IMG/VR virus record: IMGVR_UViG_3300035182_000195
Location: 1-31,175 of that record
DNA length: 31,175 nucleotides
DNA from: a virus
Direction: 5' to 3' (one strand)
The notes under the pieces were generated by a model that worked only from the letters and a program-made list of their open reading frames with translations, did no database searches and was not told the DNA's origin. Shown piece after piece: positions 23,768 to 30,748 of this stretch (within the stretch, counting starts at the first letter, position 1; every line of letters begins with the position of its first letter). Made by a program: the position numbers and the translations under genes.

Positions 23768-24405
23768 AGTGTATTCTCCAAAGTCTTACAAACAATAGGA
23801 ATTTTACAATTGATACTTCCATCTTCTTCGACAATACCTACCTTATGTGTCTTGAAAAAGATTGCCTTAGTATTATTTACTTCCGGCATAATAGCTAGAG
23901 TAGGGGAAATGCAGAATGAAAATAAGTCTCCCTTATTCATAGCCTCTATACCATCTTTTAATGTAACAAACTCAGGCCGCATAATTATTTGAACCACATT
24001 AGAAGTACGACTGTAATATTCAGTACTAATAGATCCATGAGTATTTAAGAACTGAGTAGAGGGAGCAATATAAGTTGTAATATTATTTGGGGCAAGTCCT
24101 CTATGATTTGATCTAGTAACCTTAGAGTAGTGTGCTAAATAGCGCCCTTGTGCAGCCATTCGCCAGCCCAAAGTAGGAGTAGCAAATACTGAAAGATCAG
24201 TAAAGAAATCTCCAGGCATTTGTATACGTTCAGTCTTAGGCTTTTCTACAGTACCGCTAAGTTTAATAATAGGAACTGCGTCTGGCATAGTCCATTGACT
24301 GTTGTCCTCAGAAATGTAACAAACATTTTTGTCAGCGTCAAAAAACATACTGCCATAAAAACGTTGCTGCATATACGCACGACCAAGTTCTTTTAGCAGA
24401 TTCAT
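23764..24405 (-). CDS. uncharacterised protein of the amidoligase cassette
   Basis: The 213-residue product begins MNLLKELGRAYMQQRFYG and then becomes beta-rich: GSMFFDADKNVCYIS, VVQIIMRPEFVTL and KAIFFKTHKVGIVEED. No family was recognised and no catalytic motif is obvious. It overlaps the amidoligase as ATGA, and AAGGA lies 5 bases before its ATG. Such tight coupling suggests a partner, such as a carrier, substrate-binding or target protein for the ligase; this is inference. Confidence 0.75.
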   Translation of the reverse strand: MNLLKELGRAYMQQRFYGSMFFDADKNVCYISEDNSQWTMPDAVPIIKLSGTVEKPKTERIQMPGDFFTDLSVFATPTLGWRMAAQGRYLAHYSKVTRSNHRGLAPNNITTYIAPSTQFLNTHGSISTEYYSRTSNVVQIIMRPEFVTLKDGIEAMNKGDLFSFCISPTLAIMPEVNNTKAIFFKTHKVGIVEEDGSINCKIPIVCKTLENTL

Positions 24406-24407
24406 AT

Positions 24408-24707
24408 CTATCCTTCCCTTACTGTGTAACCTGCATATTTAAGTTCATCTACTACTAATTGTTTGTGTGGTTTTAGGTATGCCACATTTGTGTGTCTAGT
24501 AATCTTGGGAGCCTGAATTGCTACTGATTTATACTCGCACTTTTTAGCATCTACAATTTCCATCAAATCAAACTCTTCCACATGATTAGTAGATGTTATT
24601 CCTAATCTCTTTAGCATTTCTTCAACAGCTCGTGCAACTCCATTAGCTTCAAACCGAACGCGCAAAGTAACTCCTCCCTTGCGTACTATTGCTAAATAGT
24701 CTGCCAT
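24408..24707 (-). CDS. uncharacterised small protein of the amidoligase cassette
   Basis: The 99-residue product reads MADYLAIVRKGGVTLRVRFE and continues with a helix (AVEEMLKRLGI), a beta strand (FDLMEIVDAKK) and a Lys/His-rich end (HKQLVVDELKYAGYTVREG). The pattern is a small alpha/beta fold; no known domain was recognised. GAGGAA lies 5-7 bases before ATG. It sits between the ATP-grasp gene and the unknown 213-residue gene. Confidence 0.72.
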   Translation of the reverse strand: MADYLAIVRKGGVTLRVRFEANGVARAVEEMLKRLGITSTNHVEEFDLMEIVDAKKCEYKSVAIQAPKITRHTNVAYLKPHKQLVVDELKYAGYTVREG

Positions 24708-24709
24708 GC

Positions 24710-25552
24710 TTATTCCTCTACAATTAAAGCAGGATGAATAACTTTCTTGTAATTACGATAATGAGTAGGTTCTGGAAAATGATCTTTGCCATTGGTAATA
24801 ATATAATCAAAGCACTTAGCAAAACACTTCTGCCGATAAGGACTGGTTTGTGAAGGTGCTGAATTTACTTCTAACACGAAGGCTTTGCCCGCAGCATCTA
24901 CCATTACATCAACGCCACAGAAGTCTGTGCCGCTAACCTTAGCCGCAGCAATAGCTTCCTTTACTACTTGCATAGGCCAATTATCCCACCTCACATTCTC
25001 AAATTTACCGCCTTGAGCTACGTTCCAAGCTACTTGATCTGGATTACCGGGAGTCTTCTGTGCTACCCATGCCACACGATTCTGAATAACAGCAACGCGA
25101 TACTCTGCTACCTTATTAATTAATTCAGAAACATAACCACCACCCCAAGCTCGTACCTGTCTTACACACTCGTCTAAACGTCCTGTAATCAGATTGCGGC
25201 CTTGAGCATGGTGAGCTGGCCTACCCACCCACGTAGGGATATTATTAGCATTTAAAAACACTTGCACAGGGGCAGTAGTAAGAACACTAATGGTCTTAGG
25301 AACAGACACATTAGCTTCTTGCATATCTAACCTACCCTGCCGCTTATCACTACACCAATGGATAGACTTGGCAGAGTTTACCGCCTTAGCGCCTTCTGGA
25401 ATATTACTAGTGCATCCCCAGCGAAACACATATTCAATATCAGTAGGAAAAGGGGCATCATTACGTAATACAGAAAGCCCTGTAGTAGAGGCTTCTTGAA
25501 TGCCTTTACAACTACCATGCCCAAGTTTACGACGACGCAATAAAATATTCAT
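24710..25552 (-). CDS. ATP-grasp carboxylate-amine ligase
   Basis: The 280-residue product, read from ATG at 25552 in a TAATG overlap with the GATase, begins MNILLRRRKLGHGSCKGIQ. Its N-terminal part includes VFRWGCTSNIP and QEANVSVPKTISVL, typical of the ATP-grasp pre-domain. The ATP-binding core includes GRPAHHAQGRNLI. The metal-binding end is FCGVDVMVDAAGKAFVLEVN, with Asp, Glu and Asn ligands as in RimK-like enzymes. ATP-grasp ligases form an acyl-phosphate and couple it to an amine, often adding amino acids to a peptide or metabolite. It stands in the centre of the cassette between two unknown genes and a GATase. Confidence 0.9.
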   Translation of the reverse strand: MNILLRRRKLGHGSCKGIQEASTTGLSVLRNDAPFPTDIEYVFRWGCTSNIPEGAKAVNSAKSIHWCSDKRQGRLDMQEANVSVPKTISVLTTAPVQVFLNANNIPTWVGRPAHHAQGRNLITGRLDECVRQVRAWGGGYVSELINKVAEYRVAVIQNRVAWVAQKTPGNPDQVAWNVAQGGKFENVRWDNWPMQVVKEAIAAAKVSGTDFCGVDVMVDAAGKAFVLEVNSAPSQTSPYRQKCFAKCFDYIITNGKDHFPEPTHYRNYKKVIHPALIVEE

Positions 25553-26139
25553 TAGTAGCTTCTCTCCCATCCGGCCATACCGGGGTATAATTGTCGTGCG
25601 TGATTATCACTGTACGTATAATTGGAATACCAAATATCATTACGCCAGTGTCCACTTGCTTCATTCATAATCAAATATTTACCACTATCAAACAAGAAAG
25701 CTACTTTATTAAAACTAAGAGCATCTTCAATAGCTTGCTTATTTTTTAGCAATGTTTCATATTTAAACTTATCTGCAAAATGTTCTGTAAATAAAGCTGT
25801 ATCAGATTTGCCAGATAAATTCTGTGCTCTTGTACCTCCGATTGTTCCATTATGGATTAGGGCTCCGCCTGGAAATTGAAAGGGATGGGTATTGGAAATA
25901 TCTTTATCTCCTAAACTACGAATACGAAAATGAATAAGAAAGGGACTATCTTTATTGTGTTTAAAATGATTTTTGTATCCTTGTAAGAATTCATCCCAGT
26001 TTAAATATCCTTTACGGATAGCTACTTTGCCATTCTTTATGAACGCAAAGCCAGCACCGTCGGAATTTTCTGCCCAGCTATTCTTCAAATGATTTTCAGG
26101 AATCTCTAACTTAGCTGGCTTATAAATAGCAATGCACAT
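25552..26139 (-). CDS. class II glutamine amidotransferase, compact form
   Basis: The 195-residue product begins MCIAIYKP with Cys2 as nucleophile. DGAGFAFIKNG, FLIHFRIRSLGD (the conserved Arg near 73) and GGALIHNGTIGG (HNG near 97) are class II glutaminase landmarks, and SDTALFTEHFAD supplies the SD motif for glutamine binding. This is the short, glutaminase-only form often annotated in phages. It differs clearly in sequence and length from the 407-residue GATase of the same cassette, so it is not a recent duplicate. It precedes the ATP-grasp gene with a TAATG overlap, pairing a nitrogen donor with that ligase. Confidence 0.9.
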   Translation of the reverse strand: MCIAIYKPAKLEIPENHLKNSWAENSDGAGFAFIKNGKVAIRKGYLNWDEFLQGYKNHFKHNKDSPFLIHFRIRSLGDKDISNTHPFQFPGGALIHNGTIGGTRAQNLSGKSDTALFTEHFADKFKYETLLKNKQAIEDALSFNKVAFLFDSGKYLIMNEASGHWRNDIWYSNYTYSDNHARQLYPGMAGWERSY

Positions 26140-26145
26140 CAGGAA

Positions 26146-26367
26146 TTAACCTCGGCTCATAGGAACTACAAGGTCTTCGGGGTAGAGAATAGCTATATGT
26201 TCTGGGTTATCTACATTCTCAGCCCAGCTTTCTAGCTTGCGGTAGACCGTAGTATCTTTGGACTTACGAATATTACGACTAGGCTCTGCAAAAATTGTAA
26301 ACTTGGAGCCTGGAATTAGTTTGTAATAGCGAATAGGGCGTACAATCTTTTCTTGTTTGGTATTCAT
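26146..26367 (-). CDS. uncharacterised basic small protein
   Basis: A 73-residue product: MNTKQEKIVRPIRYYKLIPGSKFTIF is not assigned to a family; the centre contains EPSRNIRKSKDTTVYRKLES and the end is hydrophobic (EHIAILYPEDLVVPM). It looks like a small beta-barrel-type fold. It lies 6 bases before the compact GATase gene in the same direction. Confidence 0.7.
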   Translation of the reverse strand: MNTKQEKIVRPIRYYKLIPGSKFTIFAEPSRNIRKSKDTTVYRKLESWAENVDNPEHIAILYPEDLVVPMSRG

Positions 26368-26376
26368 AATTATTCC

Positions 26377-26676
26377 TTAGAGTTCGGTAGGATTTTCAGC
26401 ATCATCTAATTCAGGAAACACTTCGATTTCGTTAGGATGCTCCCATAGAGGTAGAGGCCAGCCAGTCTCTGCGTAAAATTTACGCCTACGTTTTGTCTCT
26501 CTCTTAGCAGAATTCTTACCTGTGTTAAAAGTAATTCCTTTACTTTCTTTCTGCTTCTCACCAATTACATTTCCTTCCTTATCTAGAATATCTTCTAGAT
26601 AATAATACTTGGCTACATGAACTAACCTAGGTACTACTTTCAAACTCTTGATATATGCCCAATGTTCCTTTTGCAT
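26377..26676 (-). CDS. uncharacterised basic protein
   Basis: A 99-residue product from ATG at 26676, with AGGAG 8 bases upstream: MQKEHWAYIKSLKVVPRLVH, then YYYLEDILDKEGNVIGEK, a Lys/Arg-rich centre (GKNSAKRETKRRRKFYAETG) and an acidic tail. The composition suggests nucleic-acid contact, but no domain is recognisable. Confidence 0.7.
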   Translation of the reverse strand: MQKEHWAYIKSLKVVPRLVHVAKYYYLEDILDKEGNVIGEKQKESKGITFNTGKNSAKRETKRRRKFYAETGWPLPLWEHPNEIEVFPELDDAENPTEL

Positions 26677-26677
26677 A

Positions 26678-27001
26678 TTAACTACTCCTACGTGTATGCT
26701 CAACGTGCTTAACCTTGAAATCGCGAATTGCTAATTGACAACTTTCACAAGGCGCAGCAAGTTGCGGTTTATGATTTTTATCAAAGCGCATTACTACAAG
26801 TTTATATACTCTAGCCCTTGCTTTAATAAGAGCATCAAGTTCTGCATGGATATAGATAGACTTTGGTTTGCCTACCATAGCTCCATACTTAGCTTGTAGT
26901 GGATGCGTACGAATGTACGAGTTCTTGCCGACGGCTAGAAGCCGCCCTCTCTTGTCATAAGCAAGGGCTGTTATTTCGTAGCGTTTAGTTTTGCTTTTCA
27001 T
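26678..27001 (-). CDS. cytidine/deoxycytidylate deaminase-fold protein
   Basis: The 107-residue product has the zinc site of the cytidine deaminase superfamily: H52-A-E54 (YIHAELDAL) and P84-C85-x2-C88 (PCESCQLAI), with the helices between them in the right order. It is shorter than free-standing dCMP deaminases and resembles the minimal phage deaminases. It could deaminate free (deoxy)cytidine nucleotides or a modified base or metabolite. It overlaps the upstream membrane-protein gene by 17 bases and is followed directly by the basic 99-residue gene. Confidence 0.85.
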   Translation of the reverse strand: MKSKTKRYEITALAYDKRGRLLAVGKNSYIRTHPLQAKYGAMVGKPKSIYIHAELDALIKARARVYKLVVMRFDKNHKPQLAAPCESCQLAIRDFKVKHVEHTRRSS

Positions 27002-27188
27002 CTACAACATCCAGCCAAGCTTTAGCCACAGACCACGGCACCATCCACACCATACCTAGAATATAAACTAGGTAAAGTAGAACGATACTAAAAGCCATAG
27101 CTGTTTCAAACAGAGGACGATTGGGAGTAAATACTTCTCGCCAGTATTGCTTTATATACTCTTGGCGCTTAAGAAATTTGGAAGGCAT
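26985..27188 (-). CDS. small membrane protein
   Basis: A 67-residue product from ATG at 27188 (AAGGA 6 bases upstream): a basic N-terminus (MPSKFLKRQEYIKQYWREVF) and one hydrophobic segment near residues 28-52 (FETAMAFSIVLLYLVYILGM), then an amphipathic end. It is a single-pass membrane protein with a cytoplasmic N-terminus by the positive-inside rule. Function unknown; it might tether cassette enzymes to the membrane. Confidence 0.75.
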   Translation of the reverse strand: MPSKFLKRQEYIKQYWREVFTPNRPLFETAMAFSIVLLYLVYILGMVWMVPWSVAKAWLDVVDEKQN

Positions 27189-27190
27189 AG

Positions 27191-27379
27191 TCAATCCTTA
27201 TATCGCTTAAATGTTGACTTAGTTTTAGGTGTAGTTGATTGTCCTATAATTTTTGCTACAAAATAATCCATAGTTGTTTCAGAAGAAACATTATTAGCTA
27301 CTTTAATAGCAGCTTCTTCCGTTTCAAAATCATCACCATACACAGCCCAATCTTCATCAAATACTACATATTTAGCCAT
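27191..27379 (-). CDS. uncharacterised small protein
   Basis: A 62-residue product from ATG at 27379 (GGAG 7 bases upstream): MAKYVVFDEDWAVYGDDFET, then EEAAIKVANNVSSETT and a basic Thr/Lys-rich tail. The beta-hairpin-then-helix layout is common among small phage proteins of unknown role. No family recognised. Confidence 0.7.
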   Translation of the reverse strand: MAKYVVFDEDWAVYGDDFETEEAAIKVANNVSSETTMDYFVAKIIGQSTTPKTKSTFKRYKD

Positions 27380-27380
27380 A

Positions 27381-27497
27381 TCAATTCTCCACTTGTAAGG
27401 CATCAGGAGGATCAAGGTCATCTGGACCCTTGAGTATAAAATACAAAAACACTGCTGCTAATACTGTTACTAGAATTTTAGAAGCAAAATGAAGCAT
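27381..27497 (-). CDS. 38-residue membrane peptide
   Basis: Read from ATG at 27497 in a TAATG overlap: MLHFASKILVTVLAAVFLYF is one hydrophobic helix, followed by an acidic Pro-rich tail (ILKGPDDLDPPDALQVEN). The stop codon is 1 base before the next gene's start. Function unknown. Confidence 0.62.
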   Translation of the reverse strand: MLHFASKILVTVLAAVFLYFILKGPDDLDPPDALQVEN

Positions 27498-27619
27498 TAG
27501 TAATTACTCCCTTGTCGGCTATAAATATGCTCTAGAATACAGCAGGCAATATAACCAATGCAGCATACAGCTAATACCACACTAGTAATTGCTATTAGCT
27601 TTAATCCTAGAGTAATCAT
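27497..27619 (-). CDS. 40-residue membrane peptide, Cys-rich
   Basis: Read from ATG at 27619 in a TAATG overlap: MITLGLKLIAITSVVLAVCC, then IGYIACCILEHIYSRQGSNY. It has one long hydrophobic helix carrying two Cys pairs. It ends in TAATG shared with the next membrane peptide. Two adjacent small membrane peptides in this order may form a unit; function unknown. Confidence 0.65.
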   Translation of the reverse strand: MITLGLKLIAITSVVLAVCCIGYIACCILEHIYSRQGSNY

Positions 27620-27804
27620 TATTTTACAATCCTTAGCACAGGTTTTGTGCGTTCTGGCTTTCGTAAACTTTCGTTATATTCTCGTCGCTTTTGCGTAGCC
27701 GCTTTAGCTTGCTCATTCAGATCATTGATCTGCCCAATAGCTAATGTTATCTGCGGATTTATAGCTCGTAGTTTTGCTAATGCTGCATACAATTGCAAAT
27801 TCAT
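27619..27804 (-). CDS. small helical protein
   Basis: A 61-residue product: MNLQLYAALAKLRAINPQITLAIG, then a charged helix (LNEQAKAATQKRREYNESL) and a basic tail. It is predicted entirely helical, possibly coiled-coil. No domain recognised. It follows amidoligase type 2 within 10 bases and is TAATG-coupled to the membrane peptide gene. Confidence 0.7.
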   Translation of the reverse strand: MNLQLYAALAKLRAINPQITLAIGQINDLNEQAKAATQKRREYNESLRKPERTKPVLRIVK

Positions 27805-27813
27805 AACTACTCC

Positions 27814-29244
27814 TTAATCAAGTTTGTTTGTCTCACCCCAAGTCTTAATTGTAGTAGCCATACATCCACGATCATTCGACGAATGTGTGAGCCAAGTACC
27901 TGAAAGACTCCAAGCAGAAGAGGGATAATCAGGGTTAGTTAAAAACTTATCTATACCTTGGTAAATCATATTACGCCAAGGGGCACGCGCAGCCTCGTAG
28001 GTGCTACTATTCCTAATATGAGGAGGAATATTAACGGCAGCGTCTGCAATTGCCGGTACACAATCAAGAAGAAGATTGAGAACATATTCATTACGCTTTA
28101 GAATATTGTGAGCTAAACTCACATCACATTCATTAATACACTTTCGTACTTCTTCTTCCGAAGCTACCCATTCATCAAATTTGTGGGAATAGTTCTTGAT
28201 AGCTTGCCCCATAATCAAACGAGCAAGTTCAAATACAAAGTGACCGATAGCTGGATGGCACAGCCATGCGTTGCTAAGTACGCGGTACTCAAGACCATGC
28301 TTAGGAGTACGATACTCGCCAGCACGCCCGTACATAATACGACGGCGAGGATCATCGTAATACTGAAACATACTGACAGCAATAACACCTAGAACACTGT
28401 CTAGTGCCTTGACAATCTCAGGAATATACTTCCTATGTTCTTCATCCAAGCTAAAGTGCATATGCCCTCCTGCTGAACGGAACGGAACAGTACGAGGATT
28501 TTCTTGTGGGAATGTTTCACCATATACGCTGAAGCTAGGCTTACACCCAAAGGCTACATATTCTTCCTTGTCATTTTGTAGTCGTTCAGGAGGAATCTCA
28601 AATGTGTTACGCAGTGTAAGATTAGCACCTGGAAATTTCTTACGAAGAGCCTTCCGTGTATTGTGTAACCCAGTACGCACACTGTCAAAGAAATACGCCA
28701 TACAATTCTCTGGAACAGTTGTATACTCCGCTTGGTAGCCATCCCAATAAGGGAAGGCAACATCACATGGTCGTTTAGTAAATACTTCAAACGCTGGTAT
28801 CAAATTACTATCAGCATCTACACAAAAAATCTCAGGATCAGCGCCAATATAGTTATGATACTTGTTATACCTAATCGTATTACGACATAATTCTTCTTTT
28901 TTCTCAGCAAAAAGTGCGCTTAGCTCCTTTGATTTGCGCTTGATTTCATACACCTTATAACCTCTATCAAAGTAGTTATACACTTCTTCTTTCTTTGTCA
29001 GATTATAGGCTTCTAATTTTGAACACGTATCACCAATCTTAGATACCCGATAAGGAATAATAATTCCCTCAGGTGGCCTAGGGTGAGTATAGTTATAGCG
29101 AGATTTACCTGCTGGTAGCTGGCCTGGAAGAAATTCAAAAAGCTTATTCTTGGTATTCATGTTTTCCAGTTCACCAAGAGTATGCGTCTTACGGGGTGAT
29201 GCACGCTTTACTACTTTTTCAACAACTGCTTCAGCAGTAGACAT
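27814..29244 (-). CDS. phiEco32-like COOH-NH2 ligase type 2 (amidoligase 2)
   Basis: The 476-residue product is taken from ATG at 29244 (MSTAEAVVEKV; GAGG 8 bases upstream), because the longer reading would overlap the GGCT gene by 119 bases. YIGADPEIFCV (about 132-142) is the defining motif of the phage phiEco32-type amidoligase family, an acid-rich metal site. Further family landmarks are WDGYQAEYT (Glu near 173), SAGGHMHFSL (257-266) and GLEYRVLSNAW. The N-terminal 100 residues are extra. It would form an amide between a carboxylate and an amine with ATP. It belongs to a different subfamily from the 503-residue ligase, so the cassette has two ligations. Confidence 0.9.
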   Translation of the reverse strand: MSTAEAVVEKVVKRASPRKTHTLGELENMNTKNKLFEFLPGQLPAGKSRYNYTHPRPPEGIIIPYRVSKIGDTCSKLEAYNLTKKEEVYNYFDRGYKVYEIKRKSKELSALFAEKKEELCRNTIRYNKYHNYIGADPEIFCVDADSNLIPAFEVFTKRPCDVAFPYWDGYQAEYTTVPENCMAYFFDSVRTGLHNTRKALRKKFPGANLTLRNTFEIPPERLQNDKEEYVAFGCKPSFSVYGETFPQENPRTVPFRSAGGHMHFSLDEEHRKYIPEIVKALDSVLGVIAVSMFQYYDDPRRRIMYGRAGEYRTPKHGLEYRVLSNAWLCHPAIGHFVFELARLIMGQAIKNYSHKFDEWVASEEEVRKCINECDVSLAHNILKRNEYVLNLLLDCVPAIADAAVNIPPHIRNSSTYEAARAPWRNMIYQGIDKFLTNPDYPSSAWSLSGTWLTHSSNDRGCMATTIKTWGETNKLD

Positions 29245-29257
29245 AGTATTGTCCTCA

Positions 29258-29653
29258 TTAGTTACGGTGTTCCCAGGCATTAGGGAGGCGATTTGCTTCA
29301 TACTCTTTCCAATCTCCTGACTCAATAATGGGGAGATTCCATACCCCAAATACGGGGTCCATAATATAACCGCCAATGTAACAAAAAGCTTTTAGTTGTT
29401 GTTTAGTAGCGATATCTTCTATTGCTACTTCTGCTTTGATAAATAAATTGGTACGAAGGTTTTCGATATAATCAAATTCTGCTTCCTTATGTTCATCTAC
29501 TTCTAGCAGATTGCCTACTACAATACTCGTATGAGTTTCATCTGCATGAAGAATAGGAAAGTTTCCATAGTCTCGCATGATAAAGCCGCGAAGCCTATGG
29601 GTAGGTTCAGCCCCATAAGGGCGTAATGTGCCATACACAAAAAAAGGTCTCAT
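29258..29653 (-). CDS. gamma-glutamyl cyclotransferase-like (GGCT/AIG2) protein
   Basis: The 131-residue product has the GGCT/AIG2-like fold signature: FFVYGTLRPYG (4-14, the substrate loop), LRGFIMRDYG, SIVVGNLLEVDE, then EFDYIENLR with the conserved Glu-containing D-x-x-E-N element. Members release gamma-glutamyl groups as 5-oxoproline or act on gamma-glutamylamines. Its place beside amidoligase 2 implies removal or trimming of the gamma-glutamyl-type bonds the ligases make. The SD GGAGG, at the end of the preceding 21-codon gene, lies 7 bases before ATG. Confidence 0.9.
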   Translation of the reverse strand: MRPFFVYGTLRPYGAEPTHRLRGFIMRDYGNFPILHADETHTSIVVGNLLEVDEHKEAEFDYIENLRTNLFIKAEVAIEDIATKQQLKAFCYIGGYIMDPVFGVWNLPIIESGDWKEYEANRLPNAWEHRN

Positions 29654-29655
29654 TT

Positions 29656-29721
29656 TTAGCCTCCTAAGGCATCATTTAATAATTCCTCTATGTCAAATTG
29701 AAATTGCTCTTCTTCTGTCAT
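29656..29721 (-). CDS. 21-residue acidic peptide
   Basis: Read from ATG at 29721 (AAGGA 7 bases upstream), with an ATGA overlap with the preceding gene: M-T-E-E-E, then FQFDIEELLNDALGG. Strongly acidic and amphipathic. Its last codons (GGA GGC TAA) are the SD of the GGCT gene, so it could serve as a leader for that gene. Confidence 0.5.
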   Translation of the reverse strand: MTEEEQFQFDIEELLNDALGG

Positions 29722-29843
29722 TTATCATTCCTTACCTGTGCCATAAGTTTCACATGGAGGCGGTTGAGTACATTTCGCCAACCGTCGTACTTTTCGAGCG
29801 CGGCCAGAATATCAGCGGTCAGTGTTGGGTCGCAGTCAGTCAT
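29718..29843 (-). CDS. 41-residue small protein
   Basis: Read from ATG at 29843 in an ATGA overlap: MTDCDPTLTADILAALEKYD, then GWRNVLNRLHVKLMAQVRNDK. Mostly helical. Codons are GC-richer (GCC GCG CTC GAA) than those of the cassette genes downstream. No family recognised. Confidence 0.65.
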   Translation of the reverse strand: MTDCDPTLTADILAALEKYDGWRNVLNRLHVKLMAQVRNDK

Positions 29844-30010
29844 TTATAGTCCTTCATTACGAAGTATGCCAACCCCGCCAGAAAGGCGCCAATCGCGGAC
29901 GGCATAAAAGCAGGTGATGTGAACAGGTGTCCGCCGGAAATCCAAAAGACAAACCACGCGTTCGTATAGATCAGTGCCGCTAAGAGCATCGCTTTGGTGT
30001 TATTGCTCAT
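29840..30010 (-). CDS. 56-residue protein with two membrane segments
   Basis: Read from ATG at 30010 in an ATGA overlap: MSNNTKAMLLAALIYTNAWF begins the first hydrophobic helix and FMPSAIGAFLAGLAYFVM is the second, ending in a short basic tail (KDYK). Size and two-helix topology would suit a holin-like or other small membrane protein, but no lysin is adjacent, so holin function is unsupported. GC-rich codon use as in its neighbours. Confidence 0.65.
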   Translation of the reverse strand: MSNNTKAMLLAALIYTNAWFVFWISGGHLFTSPAFMPSAIGAFLAGLAYFVMKDYK

Positions 30011-30294
30011 TTCATTTCTCCTGATTTGGGGTAGGTGCCGACTGGCAGATGCAAGCCATACAGCCTATACACACGCGCCCGTTCGACCCTTTCTGCTTTG
30101 CGGTCAGCGATCCGCTCCCCTAGACTGACAAGTCTCCCTACAACATAGACCGCGATGAGGTTCGGCAGAAAAATAGGCCAAAGCAGAAACCATATGGCCC
30201 AGTCCCTTGCTTCGTTGTACGAGAGTTTTATTCCACAGCCAATCGGCCAAGCAATGCAGCCGGTGATATAGACGAATAGCAGAAAGTTAATCAT
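30007..30294 (-). CDS. small two-pass membrane protein with basic C-terminus
   Basis: A 95-residue product from ATG at 30294, whose start overlaps the repeat-protein stop codon by 8 bases (ATGATTAA). Two hydrophobic stretches (MINFLLFVYITGCIAWPIG, and DWAIWFLLWPIFLPNLIAVY) are followed by a highly charged arm (RIADRKAERVERARVYRLYG). The positively charged tail is probably cytoplasmic. The role is unknown; the overlap with the repeat protein suggests a functional or membrane-anchor partnership. Confidence 0.7.
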   Translation of the reverse strand: MINFLLFVYITGCIAWPIGCGIKLSYNEARDWAIWFLLWPIFLPNLIAVYVVGRLVSLGERIADRKAERVERARVYRLYGLHLPVGTYPKSGEMK

Positions 30295-30748
30295 CGTTGT
30301 AAGCCCGCACAAAGCCACCAGTCCGATTGAAGCTAGTGATGATGACGTTGTTGTCGTAACCATGCACATAACCACCGGACTGGTTATAGCTAGCGACGTT
30401 GGCGTTCTCGTAGGCCCGCACATTGCCGTCAATCTGGCCGTGGCTAGTGATGCTAGCGTTGTCGAAGGCCCACACATCGCCGCCTGACTGGCCAAAATTG
30501 GTGATGCTGGCATCGTCGTAGACCCACACAACGCCACCGGACTGATTGGAACTGTTAATACTGGAGTTGTCATAGGCCCACAAATAGCCGCCAGTCTGAC
30601 CGGAGCTAGTAATGTTGGCGTTGTTATAGGCCCGCACATTGCCGCCAGTCTGATTGACGACATTAACGGCGCCGCTGCGGACGTTGTAGATTTCGCCATT
30701 CTTCGGGCTGATAGTCTCGCCATTGTGGACTTCAATTTCGTTACTCAT
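30287..30748 (-). CDS. beta-solenoid protein of 18-residue repeats
   Basis: A 153-residue product from ATG at 30748 (MSNEIEVHNGETISPKNGEI). It overlaps the upstream repeat gene by 8 bases (ATGAGTAA). After a 45-residue cap come about seven repeats of 18 residues, for example GGNVRAYNNANITSSGQT and GGYLWAYDNSSINSSNQS. The consensus is G-G-x-(V/L)-x-(A/V)-(Y/F)-(D/N)-N-x-S-I-x-S-x-x-Q-(S/T), as expected for one coil of a beta-helix per repeat. Repeats of this AYDN type occur in phage and surface proteins; here they could bind a surface or carbohydrate. No catalytic motif. Confidence 0.8.
   Translation of the reverse strand: MSNEIEVHNGETISPKNGEIYNVRSGAVNVVNQTGGNVRAYNNANITSSGQTGGYLWAYDNSSINSSNQSGGVVWVYDDASITNFGQSGGDVWAFDNASITSHGQIDGNVRAYENANVASYNQSGGYVHGYDNNVIITSFNRTGGFVRAYNDD

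Noticed and set aside
30007-30735. A 242-codon open frame on the - strand through the repeat region
   Set aside because: Its first 145 codons are an Ala/Thr/Met-rich shadow of the 54-bp repeats read in another register; only the last 95 codons (from 30294) form a real membrane-protein gene.
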